A DNA stretch of 64,000 nucleotides from Paracyclopina nana. Lineage: Eukaryota; Arthropoda; Copepoda; Cyclopoida; Cyclopettidae. Below are positions 11,801-24,000 of this stretch, one piece after another (positions within the stretch are counted from its first letter, which is position 1; each line of letters opens with the position of its first letter). A program made the position numbers and the translations under genes. The DNA is taken from contig JAGUCH010000002.1 of NCBI GenBank assembly GCA_019096065.1, positions 9,932,501 through 9,996,500 of the forward strand, written 5' to 3'. Under the pieces are notes generated by a model that was given only the letters and a program-made list of their open reading frames with translations, did no database searches and was not told the origin of the DNA.

Positions 11801-12992
11801 TGTGATTGATTCCGCACTTAACTGGGATGATTCCGTTGATAGCCAAACCATTCCAGAAAGCTGGGAAGGAACCGTTCCGGAATCGGTGATTGATGACATC
11901 GCGGCCAATGGTCATAGGGGGGATTTTGTGGGAGTCATCAGTCGCAAGGGTAATCATGGAGAGGAAAAAATGGCCGCTCGTTTCAGCCATTATTACAGTC
12001 AATTGAAGGCTCGAGACACAGCCAAGTTTAAGATCCAGCATTTTGAACTGTCACGCATGCCATTGAATCGGGTGCCTACGTCGAAGGAGATGATTGAACA
12101 CGTCTCCTTTTGGAGGAGCGATCATAGCCGATTTTGGTACCACAAGAGCACTCCATTTCGCTCGTTCAGCTCCGTACTAATCTCTGACACAGGTATGCAA
12201 CAATCAGTCAATATCAATCCTATTCATATGCCTTTTTTTATTAAACCAGCCGAGCTACGAGGAGTTATGCGGCAATGCTACCATCGCGAATGTGACTCTC
12301 CTACCAATCCTGATATGAATGCAGACTCTGGAATCGAATTTCTGTCACTGACGGCACAAGCTCTCGTTTTAGCAATTGCAGAAATGTCCGGAGGACATGA
12401 GCAGTGCAATTTTGACCATTTTGTGTCCTCTCCCCCACCTCAGATTGAGGAAGTGTCCTCACATAGTAGTTCATTATCACAAAGTAATGAAGTCTTCAAT
12501 CAAGGCAGCAGCTCTCGGTTGCTTGACTTACTGCTTCAAAAATTATGGGAAAGCCGACACGAAGTTAGTGAAAATTTTCAGCACGATGATGATGATGCGC
12601 TTCAGTATGAGAAAGTCAGGGAAAGTAGTGGCATTTTTCACGGCCCATATCTACCCAACTATGGTACCCAAATCAACATAGATCATTTGACGCTAGTTGT
12701 TGAAGGTGCTAACAAAGAAAAATCAACGACTCTCAATTCAACCAGAGACTTATATAAGTCTCTGAATTCAACTACAACTTCTTCAGCTGGAGCTTCTAGT
12801 ACAAGCTCAACAACAAAAGCGTCCGTTGCTACAACAATGTATAGCACTAGTAGCTCAACTACCACGACTACTACAACTACCATTTCGAGTGTTTCAACAA
12901 CCTTGACAACATCCTTACCAAGGCATTTTTACTACCATCTCGGCGTACCTTCGTACAACCCTTCATGGCTTTACCCTCGGCGAGTGAAATAA
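8872..12992 (+). CDS. Secreted M28-family zinc metallopeptidase with mucin-like tail
   Basis: Four exons (8872-9246, 9707-9913, 11475-12192, 12250-12992) join in frame to 680 residues. Residues 1-19 (MGLAAATLLGLAVALTAIA) are a signal peptide. The peptidase core contains VVGAHWDTLPW (His226), GYDDNGSG (Asp237/238), FDAEETG (Glu273/274) and a later SDHSRFW, which are the metal and catalytic positions of the M28 aminopeptidase/carboxypeptidase family. The 57-nt intron at 12193-12249 is a multiple of three, but its removal restores SDTAELRG, typical of the family. The C-terminal ~90 residues are a Thr/Ser-rich run (TTTTTTTT, STSSSTTT) likely to be O-glycosylated. The 1.56-kb intron 9914-11474 holds a hAT-type element. 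Exopeptidase action on extracellular peptides is inferred from the family; the substrate is unknown. Confidence 0.87.
10112..11321. mobile_element. Non-autonomous hAT-type DNA transposon, with 8-bp target duplication
   Basis: Perfect 59-bp inverted repeats at 10120-10178 and 11255-11313 begin TAGTGTTCTAGATATAACTC. They are flanked by an identical 8-bp direct repeat, CTTCATAC, at 10112-10119 and 11314-11321. The 8-bp duplication and TAGTG terminus fit the hAT superfamily. The element is 1194 bp, contains no transposase frame, and carries an internal minisatellite. The perfect arms and duplication suggest a recent insertion. It lies inside an intron of the M28 peptidase gene. Confidence 0.9.
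10631..10894. repeat. 44-bp and 27-bp minisatellite inside the hAT element
   Basis: Two 27-bp units (10681-10707, 10708-10734) are followed by three 44-bp units at 10735, 10779 and 10823 and a partial one at 10867. All units begin GTGGC(A/T)ATGCT and the 44-bp copies are nearly identical. A longer diverged copy precedes them at 10631. Confidence 0.85.
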
Positions 12993-13824
12993 TAAGACAC
13001 CTGACATTATCATCTCTGATCATCATTTGGGCAACTGCCAACTTTTGCATTGTAGTTTTGAAATATTGCTCGCATCACCAGAAGTGTGGAACATGTCTAA
13101 CAAATGACTATTAGTGAAAACAGGTGCTCGAAAGTAGGCTATGTACGCAATAGCATATCCGAAGTGTATTTTTCAATTATTCATATAATGTATTAAAGTA
13201 TCAACGTTTTATAAAAGAGAAACATTCTCAATAGTTTGTACAAAAGAAGGGAAATTTTTTAAATAAGGGTAGGGAAGAGATATTCGATATTTTTTTTCGT
13301 CAAAGAATGTTACGATGTGGGTTGTTAAAGTATGTATGTTGATGGTACTCGAAGTCTATCTAATAGCACATAAAAAGAATACAGCACCACTTGATGACTC
13401 TTCCAAAAAAAATTTGGTAACGTGATAAAGGTGCTAAGTATGAAGGGAAATCACATCAAAGTAATAGTACTATATTTGTGTATCAAGGCCTGCTGCAGGA
13501 CACAATCCGTGTTTGCTCAGCTTGAAGACAAACACAGCTTCCGAAGCAAATAAGGACTTGCAACTATGGTAACGACACGATCTCGCGTACTTCGAAAAGG
13601 GGGGAAGTCAATCACTTTGTCTGCAGAGGTATAGTCTATCTATAACAATCTAACAATAATCGACATCTTTTTGGGAAAGAATCTGACACAAGTCAATTGG
13701 TGCCTATCGAAAGTATAGCGCTACGGCGGTTCGAACCTGGTGAATGAAACTTTGCCATACAGTAATCTCGCTCTTCGATAGTTGACAGCACGTGGCACAT
13801 CTTCGGAAGAGGCTTGTAGAGGCG
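12993..13824. other. Convergent intergenic region between M28 peptidase and STIM
   Basis: These 832 bp lie between two converging stop codons and should hold both 3' UTRs. AATAAA-like or ATTAAA signals occur (for example near 13191). No coding frame or repeat is supported. Confidence 0.45.
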
Positions 13825-16008
13825 TCAAGGAATTTTCTCCTTCTTTCGCCTGAAGTTGAAAAAGGAGCGCTTCTTCTTTTCTTTCTTACCCATGCTGTCA
13901 AGCTCAGACGCTACAGAACCAGAGTCCGAGGCTGCAGAATAGGCCTCTTCCTCAAGGATGGGGGGCCTCAGAGAATGCTGGGAGGCACTAGTTGTTAAAG
14001 TTGCAGGATCAGATGGAGAGGAAACAGCAGCCACCGATGAAATGCTCGAGCTGGCGCTCTGAGGCAAAGGCGGTTTGGTGACAACCACGCTATTCAGCGT
14101 AGAAAGAGCCAAGTGTGTATCGGACATGGATGAAGTCATAGGCCCTGATGATAGGGAAGACACGTTGGTGGAGGAAGCAGTAGTTACAATGGCGGAGACG
14201 GTTGACGCTGCGGTTGCAGCCATGTTGGACGATGCGTCCTGGCTTAGGGACTTGACCATCATTCGACCGTTCGGGCCCATTTTAGGCGTGACTTTTCTGA
14301 CTGCGGGCAACGGAGGAGTCCCTATGACGCTGCCAGGCGAACTCGTGAGCTTCTTGTCTGCAAAAGTAGTAGTGATTTTTATAGAGGAGGTCTGACTGAT
14401 CTACTTATGCGGCAACACACCTGTTTGCTGTTCATCGGAGGAAGATGATTCTTTGCTAGACTCGTGCGAGAGTTGTTTTGGAAGATGCCTAGGCCTGGAT
14501 TTACTCGAGGTTGACAGGCCCGAGATGCTGGCAGCCGATGAATTGCTCATGTGACTTCGGTCACCTGACGAGGGCAAAATTGACAGCCTCTCCCTCAGCT
14601 GCAGTGACATCGAGGTCATGTGCGAGCTAGATGCGGCTACGGAATGTGTGTCGTCGTCAGCCAACAAATCATCTTGGGACATGCTCCCGGACATTCTACT
14701 TGAGCCTCCTCCCACACCACGAAAGACTGCAGCTCCACGCCCAATACCGACGTGCCGAACCAAGTTTTGCAGGATGGCAATGCCAGCGTTGTTCATGATC
14801 GAACAGCCGCATAGCATTTCGATTTGCCTCCATCGTGCTGTCCTTTCTTGGAGGTCTTTGGTGACCTCGAGCAGCGCAGTTTTGGCCTCCAGAATGCTTC
14901 GGTCAACATCATCAATGGACCGGCCATGGGTAGACACAAAGGCACCAACCAATGAGCTACGCTTTTTCTTGAGCCGTTCGCACATATCCTTGGCCATTTC
15001 AAGTTGTTCTTCGGCTGCCCTGCGCTTGGCATTGTAGCCAGCAGATTCGATTTCGTAGGTCAACTGCAACCAATGTTGCAGAACAGGAGGTGCAACCCAA
15101 CACTTGTCCTCCAGTTCGACCTCGGCTCTTTGAAGTTCGAGCCGAAGAATCTCGACCTCCTCTTTCAGCCTAGAGACTTCTACAGCATCAGGCAGTTCAC
15201 TTTGGACAAGAGTGTTTTGATGGTGTAAAAGATCAATTTCGCTGTCTTTCATTGAGAGCTTTGTTTGCATGTCCTGCAAGGTTTTCTCAGCCATTGACAA
15301 TGCCTCCATGTCAGTGATCATTTTCTGCAGGTGTTCGCGACTCCTCTTGTTCTGCCTGTAGGCATACGCAAACCCAGCAATGGCTAGAACCAGAAGCGAG
15401 GTCAGGATGACATCTTTCAGCATGCTCGAGGAATCTTTGGGCGGTCCAAACAGAACCACATCCATGGCCTTGAGGGTGATTTTGCTCCGGTGGATAGGGT
15501 TGGTGATGCCCAAGACCTTGTTCAAGTAGGACCCGCCCACGGCGATGAGGGGCAGCTTTGTCCCCGTCACTTGGTGCCTGCGAAAGTGGTCCGAGTACTG
15601 GGGCAAATCACAGCTCTTGACTAGCCACTCGATCGTGTAGTCAACAGTCCAGTTGTGCACCTCGCTCTTCCACCACGTGTTCCAGAGGTCTTTCACCGTG
15701 ATCTCTGAGTCCTTCTTGTGGAAGTTCTTCTGTCGCTGTTGCTGCTGTTGCTTGTTGTACCCCGGGTTCAGGTCAACTCTGATGAAATCTCCCGTCTCTG
15801 ACGGCTCAATGGTTCCGTCCTGGTCGTCATCGAGCTGCTCATGGATGGCCCTGATGGACTCGAGGCCGTCCTTATCCTCGGTGACTTCCAGAAGCTGCTT
15901 GTACTCGTCAGCGTGAGCCTGTGGGCCCGGGCTGGCTACGACGGAGAGGCCATGACCTGTTAGGAGCAGAAGCACGACTGCTGCACCTGCCGGCCTCATC
16001 ATTTTCAT
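13825..16008 (-). CDS. Stim: Stromal interaction molecule (ER calcium sensor, STIM)
   Basis: Two exons (16008-14421 and 14357-13825, 63-nt intron) join in frame to 706 residues. A signal peptide (residues 1-25) leads to a canonical EF-hand loop DDDQDGTIEPSE (60-71), a SAM domain (about 115-188, WTVDYTIEWLVKSC...), and one membrane helix (about 198-217). Coiled coil 1 follows, then the Orai-activating SOAR/CAD region from about 305 (APPVLQHWLQLTYEIE, IDDVDRSILEAKTAL, RWRQIEMLCG). The C-terminus is Ser/Thr-rich and ends in a polybasic tail (KKEKKKRSFF...) like the PIP2-binding tail of STIM1. The protein senses ER luminal Ca2+ and gates Orai channels at ER-plasma membrane junctions. Coiled coil 1 is about 81 residues against roughly 105 in human STIM1 (from memory). 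I chose ATG 16008 because it begins the signal peptide; upstream codons are not ATG. Confidence 0.95.
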
Positions 16009-16830
16009 CCTGATGGGAGGAAAGCAGCTAAAAATCGAGGACAAGGGGGTAGAAATACACAGCGGCACCCCCTGGCTCTTTTGCGCTGTCGACTTTCTAG
16101 TGCGTTGGCGGGGTGAAACCTGCGAGTTGGAGGCAGGCCAAAAGGCAATTGAGCTCTTGCAGAAAGCTATGTCACTCTCCTATGAGTCATCGTATTCTTA
16201 TCACGACTTTTCAAAGCGTCGTCGCCAAGGCGACCGTCAAATCCAGGAATTTTCGCGGTAGCTACGACGATGATGGCCTTGCAGTCACAAGTCTTGTTTT
16301 TGTCCTCCGTTTTTTTCCACTTGCAAAAGCTGGCCTGGAATGGCGGATCGAAAAAAGGATTGAGCCCATCGAGCGATGGGACCTCAGAGGGCGCTCAAGG
16401 CGAATTCCTAAGAAAACGCCCCAAAAATGTGCGACTCGGCCCGGCGCGCTATCCTCTCACTATTCCTCGGCGCTTTGAGCTTTGATCGTCCGTCAAATGG
16501 AGGGGAGTGCGATACGCCAAAAGAGAACCATTAAGCATGCCTCTTTTCAGCGTCTACTATCAAATATGTGGACCAATGCGGAAAAGACACGTGCTTAAAT
16601 GGCATGGTTATTGTTGTTGATAAATTGACACCTGTCACGCGCATTGATTGCATCACATAAATTTGCCTCGTCATGAGCCTTTCTGCAGATGCTGTCATAG
16701 TACCATGGATGGTTTTTGTTGTTGCATGGTTGGCCAGGCGGCCGTGGAAGGAGAAAGCTTTCCTTCGAAGTAGCTGCTCTAGTCATTCTTCAGTAGCTGG
16801 CTCTAAAGCGGCGTTTGATGTCGAAAAAAC
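16009..16830. promoter_or_regulatory. Shared 5' region of STIM (-) and BCAR3/NSP (+)
   Basis: These 822 bp separate two divergent start codons and probably carry both promoters and 5' UTRs. The STIM-proximal part is GC-rich. Short frames here (for example 16595-16786 on the minus strand) show no family features. No clear TATA box is seen. Confidence 0.4.
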
Positions 16831-19800
16831 ATGAGTTGCTTAGCCTCTTATGACTGGTACCATGGGCCCATCAGCAGACAAATGGCCGTTGATCTCATGG
16901 AAAACGACGGAGATTTTCTCGTCAGAGATTGCATCAGCAAGCCCGGAGAGCTGGTCCTCACTTGCATGGCTGTGGGGGGCAAGATTCTCCACTTTCGGTT
17001 CAACCGAGTTGATCAAGACGGCGTCGCTATGTATCAATTCGAGGGTGAGTTTTTCACCACGGTGCCAGCTCTCATTGGGCACCACTTGTCAACTGGCCAG
17101 CCCATTTCCACGTCCTCCCAAGCAATCATTTCAAGACCTAGGATCAATGCTCAATCCGCCCCTGTCGGAGCCATCTACGCAAAGCTCAACACTGACAGGT
17201 CTCAATCCTCGTTGTCTGGAGATACAGGTTCCACCGTGAGCAGCTCTGGAAGCTGCGCTCAACCTTTAGCCAAGAGTGGCTCAAGAGCTTCCCTCCTCAA
17301 GGACCACTCAAAGGAAACTAATCAGCCAAGTCCTCAAGGAGAGCTGAAGCGATTCAAAAGTCTTCCTGGAGGCAAAGTTTGCAGGGTGAAAAGAAGGGCT
17401 CCAAGTCCGCCGAAAAACCAAAAGCCCTTGCCGAGCATCAAGGACTGCCCAGCTCAAAATCAAGTGCCAAAGTCGTTACATTTACAGTATTCTACGTCAG
17501 AAGACAAAGGCTCGAGTCTTGAGCGCAAGCGAAATTCGTTCATAGAGGGTGTGAAGCTTCGGCGCAAAAAGTTCACACATCTTCTGCAAAAGCCTTTAAA
17601 CTTGAGCCAAAGGCAGAGCATGCATGTAGCTGCTCACCTGCAGGAATATTTGAATAGAGCTAATAGCAGGAGCAACGGTTATGATAACCGAAGGTATTCG
17701 ATGCCCAGATTGCTGGATGTTGATGAAGATGATTTGGCAACCACCAACATGGGCAACCTTAGCAATGGCCTAGTACGCTCCCCTAGTGACACTTCGCTCA
17801 TGTACTTGAGCCAACTGGGCCTGGTTCCTTATCGCTACAATCAACCCCAGAAGCCTCTTCCATCTTTACCTGTTAAGCAAAAAATGGCACTGTCAGATGC
17901 CCCACAAGTTCAGCGAGAAATGACGTCGGCCAACCCGAGCCAGGAAGCCTTATATGATTGTTTGCCCTCTCCAAGGCCTTGCCTTAGCCAGCAGCAGCTC
18001 AGATTCAACGAAATTTATGATGTTCCCAGGAATCTCATTACCCCTAATGACTTGAAGGTTCAATGTGTCGTGGATCCTAGATCCGTCTCTGCTTTTGGAA
18101 ACTCGGACCCCTCGTACCCCAGACATGGTCGCAAAATATCTTCAGATTGTATTTCTGTATGCAGTGCTGCTTTTTATGAGTCGAGGAACAGCGCCCAAAA
18201 TAACCTAAGTAGACACAGAAACTACTTGGAGGGTCTTAATGATGCTCGTGCTGCTGAAAATTCTAAGCCACCTTTGCCTCCAAAAAGTCGAGTCAGCAGG
18301 TAAACCTCAAAGAAAAAAAGAAAACTTTCGGAAGCATGGCAGGACATTTATTCTCATTATTTTCTGTAGGAGATCAACGAGGATAAGGGATGCAACTTGC
18401 GAGGATTACTATGCGTGTCCAAAAACTCTCCAAGTCCAAAAAACATCATTGGTGGGCTGTGATGACAGCATTTCATTGTGCAGCAGCTTCAGCTATTGCT
18501 CAGAATGTACGAATACTTCTTCTGCTCAGGACTCTGCTTCAACCATTTCGAGAAGCTTATTCAACAATGATGTGGTTGACCTGACTCCTCTTCGTTTTTC
18601 ACCCACGTCCTTGATATCCGACGACGATGATCATTTGAGCCTTCAATTTGATGACGATGACACGCAAAGCTGCTTGTCATATCTGGAGAATCGACGAGAG
18701 CTCTCTGTGGGCAATCCAAGGTCGGGGATTGCAGCCATGTCCAATTTGTCATCGGTTTCTTCCATCACTCTACAAGGAGACGATATTTCCATGGGATTTG
18801 ATACGACTTCGTTGCCAGAGGACCCTTTTCCAGAAGGATTGCCTTCTAGTGCTTCCTCTACAATTGGATCTCCACCCTCATCTTGGTAAGAGTAAATCAT
18901 TCAATAATTAGTATGAAAAAATATGATTTTGTGCAGCTGCTGCAATGCTGTTGACTCGTTTATTCATTAACGAAGATTTTAAAAATACCTGACATCGGCC
19001 TCGTTTAAATGACTAGACCATTTTCAAGTTTTCAAATTGAAACTCGAGTGTGCCATGAAATGCTATTTGTCAGGGCATTGGGCCCGTCAAGTGATTAATG
19101 GTAATGCTTTTGGCATTGCACGTTGCATAAGGAATAGTTTCGAATGCTTTAAGAAGAGGCTTTCGTTTCAATTACTGAAGAATGTCGGAGAATGTGTACC
19201 AATTTTATTTTCCTTTTTTCAGCTCATCTGGTACTGGCGATTTCAAAAATAGTGAAATTCTCCCGCTGGACAACGATTTTCAAGAAAATCTTGACCCCGA
19301 GGGCGTTGAGGCAAGTAGAATGATTTCTTAAAAGAAAAAAAATCTCGAAATAGTGCAGAGTAATTGCATAGCAAAAATTCCTTCTGTAGCACAGAGCAGT
19401 AAATTTATTAATTGCCCTGCTGTAGCATTACTCGGGGTTTGTTTTGACCAATGAGAATTGCGACCGTCGGTCACGTGACCCCTTGTAAGCGGCGCACAGC
19501 ACAGGTGAATTTCCATTTTCCATCTCTTTTCTTTAGCTGACATCAGTTTCGGTGAAAAAGGATCCTAGTGAGATTTCTTCGAATAGCGATGAAATTATTT
19601 CATCATCATCTACACCCACAACCACTGCTGCTACTTTCAAAACTAATCCGTGAGTTCGGAAATGTCAAACCTTCTCATTTTTTATAGCATTATTTTTTCA
19701 TTTAGCCAATGCGCTGACCCAGTTATGCCTGAAAACATCGAAAATAGCGTGTCAAGCAAAGAAGCTGATGATTATGTGAATGAGGCAGAAAATGATGAAA

Positions 19801-21049
19801 CAGGCAGTCCAAATGAGGCTAATCAAGATCAACCGAAAGAGAGTTTTTCAGGTAATTAAAAGATAAGGAAAATACTTAATTGGAACTAATTAGGCTCCTA
19901 ATCAAATCATTAGCTGTGGACATTTTTAACCATCGTTCTTCGAGCCGAGCTAGAATAAGAAGTAGTGCTACAAACCAGTTAAGGTGCAAAAGTCAACCCA
20001 ACTATCTAGACTCTCTTGTCGATGACGATGATGGCCCGATTTGGATGGCAGCAGACAATGCCAAAAGTATGCACAGCTCATGGTCACCAAGTGACCATAA
20101 AAATGTCATCGACAGCACCAATGACACCATTGCCATCACTAATGCAAGGGAGAGCTTTTTTGATCCCAAGTCATTTCAAACGATGTACTTGCCTATTGGG
20201 GGAAACAAACCTCTTGACCCCATGGCTGTTTCGGCGGTTCATCGAACCTTGGTCGACACGCCAGCTCCCATTCTGGCTGTTCATCTCACCCACGTTGACC
20301 TCACCTTTTTTGGCCTCCACAAGTTGAGCGGTGGCGAAGGCAGATATGAGCTCTTAACTCGCCCTGAAGGCCACCGTTTTCGCCTTGATATTCTTGAGCG
20401 GTACAAGAGTTTTCGAACCTTTGTTGAAGTGACCGTTTTGGCAGCCTCCAACATTGTCGAGTCCACCCGTGTCGTGGCTCAATGGGTGCGTATAGCTGAT
20501 GAGGCGAGAAAAAGGCTCGGAAACTATTTCGCCTTCTTCACGATTGCAACAGGCCTCATTCTCAGCCCGTACTTGGGACAGTGGGACAACTTATGGGTCA
20601 AGCTTGAGCAAATGGCCCCAGCTGAGTACGAGCTCCTTAACGGTCCCTTCAGAAATGCAATCGAGATGAAAAATGCCGTCACTAAGGACTGTGGTGTTGT
20701 GACGCTGCCCGTTCACATTGTCTCTTACGTGGTAGGAGGGATCAACGCGTCAGAGAATGGCAAGATCGTCCAAGAATTGCAGAGTGAGTTATTGCCTGGC
20801 TCCAAAAATGCTGCCTGCGAGATGGATGGCGACCATGCGGAAGAAGACTACAAGAAAAACGCGCAAATTACATTCCGCCATATCAAGAGGTTCGAAGATC
20901 TACTTCTTGACCTGTTCAGGACAGAATTCCATATTCGTCTGCTTTGGGGCTCGAGTGGACTACTCAACTACCCTGACAACTTTAATGACCGACATTCCAA
21001 ATTTGCCAAAGTTCTGTCTGCCTTGGCTGCCATTTGCGCCCGCCAATAG
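16831..21049 (+). CDS. BCAR3-like: BCAR3/NSP-family adaptor (SH2 plus Cdc25-like domain)
   Basis: Six exons (16831-18299, 18370-18885, 19223-19310, 19537-19649, 19706-19851, 19914-21049) join in frame to 1155 residues. The SH2 domain is at the very N-terminus (about 8-100): DWYHGPI, GDFLVRD with the phosphotyrosine-binding Arg, and SSQAIISRPR. A long low-complexity middle holds SH3-binding-like prolines (PPLPPK, RRAPSPPK). The last ~330 residues form the degenerate RasGEF-like domain that in NSP proteins binds the p130Cas C-terminus: ILAVHLTHVDL, FVEVTVLAASNIVESTRVVA, FTIATGLILSPYLGQW. The role is linking tyrosine kinases to Cas and cell adhesion. At 1155 residues it is longer than the ~825 of vertebrate BCAR3, mostly in the disordered middle. 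Intron 19311-19536 has a GC donor (GAG|GCAAGT). The stop lies 32 bp from that of the convergent Mp20-like gene. Confidence 0.92.
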
Positions 21050-21081
21050 GCTTTTTTTATTGATTGAATAAGCCTCCTTTT

Positions 21082-24000
21082 TCAATGTGGATTTTCGCCA
21101 ACATGCGCGTTTCGCTTGTTTCTTCCTATTTTCGGCCCGATATTTGGACCTTGATACTCGGGATGCAACTGGGCCTGCGTAAATGATGATTAATCATGCT
21201 GCTCTAAGAACCATCATTGGCCATTTTTAGCTTACGGTCCTGGCCAAGGCAAACAAGCAGAGCGAAACTTGTTTAATATTTCTTCGCTCAAACAAATCTG
21301 CTGTCTGGAACAGCTCCTCTGAAGGAACTCCATACTTCAGAATTGCTGACTGGAACCTGAAAGTTAAAACTAGTTGTGGTGCTGGTAATGGGAAGACTAA
21401 TGACGAAGATACTTGATCTTTAATACGGAATACTTGATTGCTTGGAGTAAGCTTTGTTATAAGCCCAGTAGCGTCGCGAGGGGGCGCTGCTAAAACTCGA
21501 ACACCAAATATTGGCGTACGAAGCGGGTTCATAGAAGTCTCCGCTTTTTCTTGATTCTTTCGTGAATAGTCAGAGTAATAAATGGTTACATTTCAATCTT
21601 TCCAGCACCACTGAAGTAGGTCAGACCCGAAAAAAGCAAAAAATCCAAAAAATGTGGTCAATTTACACTCACATAAATGCAGATAGACAATTATTTAGCC
21701 ATTACCAATATCTTAAAGAAGTTATTTTTCCCCTTTTGGCAAATTTCTTGCTGTGATACAATATTTTCTGGAATTCGATTCAGAAAAAGCTCAAAATTGC
21801 AATTTAGATTTAGGTTAGATCATTACGTAATCAAGTGGTTTTAAGAGCGCCAGGCATCTAACGCCATCTGTGGCGGCTTCGACAACTAAATTGGCGCAGT
21901 GCAAGCAATCAAGTATTGTAGAGCCCTTGATTTTGATGAGAGTATCTCGTTCTCAACAATTGCTGAGCTTTTTTGTGACAAAATTTACTAAGGTACAGCT
22001 CAAGCTACAGCTACGCTCGCAACGAAATTTTGAGGTGTTCATGGTTTCTCGGTACAACTACCAAATCGCGAATAAAAAGTTGCATAACGGTGGAACAAAA
22101 TTGGGGAGTTGTCGTGCTACGGTAGGCCAGCCGGCCACCTTTAGGCTGTTTTTGTGAACTGAGTTTTGAGAACGTTTTACTCATCAAAATAGAGGGCTCT
22201 ACGGAATTGTTAGTTTTGCTGACGAAAACTGGCATTTTTCTAAAGGAAGTGGGGAATTATTCGTCACTTTAACTGGGTGACGCCAACTGGGCAAAGGTCC
22301 CACTTTCGTTAGCAACAGAGCTGAGACCCCGAATCGGGTTGCTTCTCAGCTCAAGTGAAAAGCAAATGAAACCGAACGTTTTAAAAATCAGAGCTAGCGT
22401 CAGATCCAGAACAGCGTGATTGTCAGAAAGCTACCGGACGGTATTTAAGTCATTGATCAATTTCGGCGATTCGTGTTCCTTAGTGTAGCAGGATTAGTGA
22501 TGGAACGAGTTTCAGCTTGGCTTGAAAGCTTGAAGCTGAAACCCAGCTTGAGCTACATAAGCAAAAAGCTTGGGATCGCTCGAACCAAATTTTGAAAAGC
22601 TTGAAAAAGCTTGAAACCCAAAAACGCAAAGCTTGAAAAAGCTTGACACCCAAAAAAAAACTTAATCCATTTTTAATCTAAACAAAAAGGGCTGATTTTA
22701 AAATTAACTAATACTTGGGGGACAACTTAAATCTAAGTTAAAGCTATATCTGTCATTATTTGCGCTTTTTGGGTAATTTTGTCAAATCTGGTGACTAATC
22801 GCCATTTTTTATGTTAAAATTCTAAAAACGTGAAAAGCTTGAAAAAAGCTTGAAATGTGAAATTTTGAGCTTGAAAAAGCTTGATAATAATTTTCAAAAG
22901 CTTGGGATCGCTCGAACACTTTTCAAAAAGCTTGAAGCTTGATCAAGCTGAAAATTTCCGGCTCGTTCCATCACTAAGCAGGATACATTGAATCAAGTGC
23001 AAGCCGTGTGGAGAAGTCCTACCCATCGGCCATCAGGTAAGTCATTTTTACATGTAAAAACATTCGATTTTCCCAGCCAAATTAACGTTCCGACATTTTG
23101 AGCCTGAAAATTTTGCGGTCATATTTTAAGGCTACGGGTGGGTGTACAGCTCATTGAAAACACACCAAACAAAAGAGCATGTTAGATTTAACTATATTTA
23201 ACGACTTAGGTGAGAGGGTAAACCAAGGGCCTAAAAAGAGCCCAAACGAAGCAAGAAACAAGTAAAATGTACCAAAAGCCTTCTGGAAATGTTCTACCCT
23301 AAAGGATCTACCCTAGGGGGTTCACTGAATTTTTGTTTTGGCAGCATCTAGGTGTACTCCTTTAATAAAAGTTATATGATTTTTTGAAAAATTGGTGCTA
23401 GTTGCAAGAATTAAGTTTTTATGCGACATAATTCATTATCACCTCTTAAAATGAAATTTTATTGTTACTATTGGCAGTAACAAGCAACTTTTATTTTTAC
23501 TTAAATGCGGTTTGATTTTTTCTAGAATGCTTTTGTAATAAATAAGCATCAGTGTTGTTATACATTTACAGTCTGACCGTTCAAAATTGGTCGGTACGGG
23601 AATCTAAACTTTTTGTCACATATTCAATAAATACAGGACTTTTAAATGATAACGTTGGAAAGATTGAGCCTTTTGCCATCTTTTTTGTAAAAGTAGAAAA
23701 TATCAATTGAAAGAGGAATAAACCCGGAAACTTCAATTTTCCCAAGGCAAACCAGAAAATTGTCACGAAAAAACTGATGCATCATTTATTTGTTGCTGTC
23801 ACGCGGAATTTTCAATAATATTTTTCATTTTGTCAGAAAGCAAAAAAGATGTCCAAAGGTTCAAGCTTTCCAACGATACCCATTAAGCCTCAAAATTCAT
23901 GAATTCATAACACAAACTTTTGATTCCCGCACCGTCCAATTTTGAACGGTCAGACGGTATATTTATATCGAGCTGAAGTAGGGCCGTTAAAGAGTTGAGA

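Noticed and set aside
13725-13745. GGTTCGAACC, resembling a tRNA B box
   Set aside because: No A box, acceptor stem or cloverleaf can be built around it on either strand.
16595-16786. 63-codon minus-strand frame between STIM and BCAR3
   Set aside because: Lies in the shared promoter region, lacks motifs and does not splice in frame to STIM.
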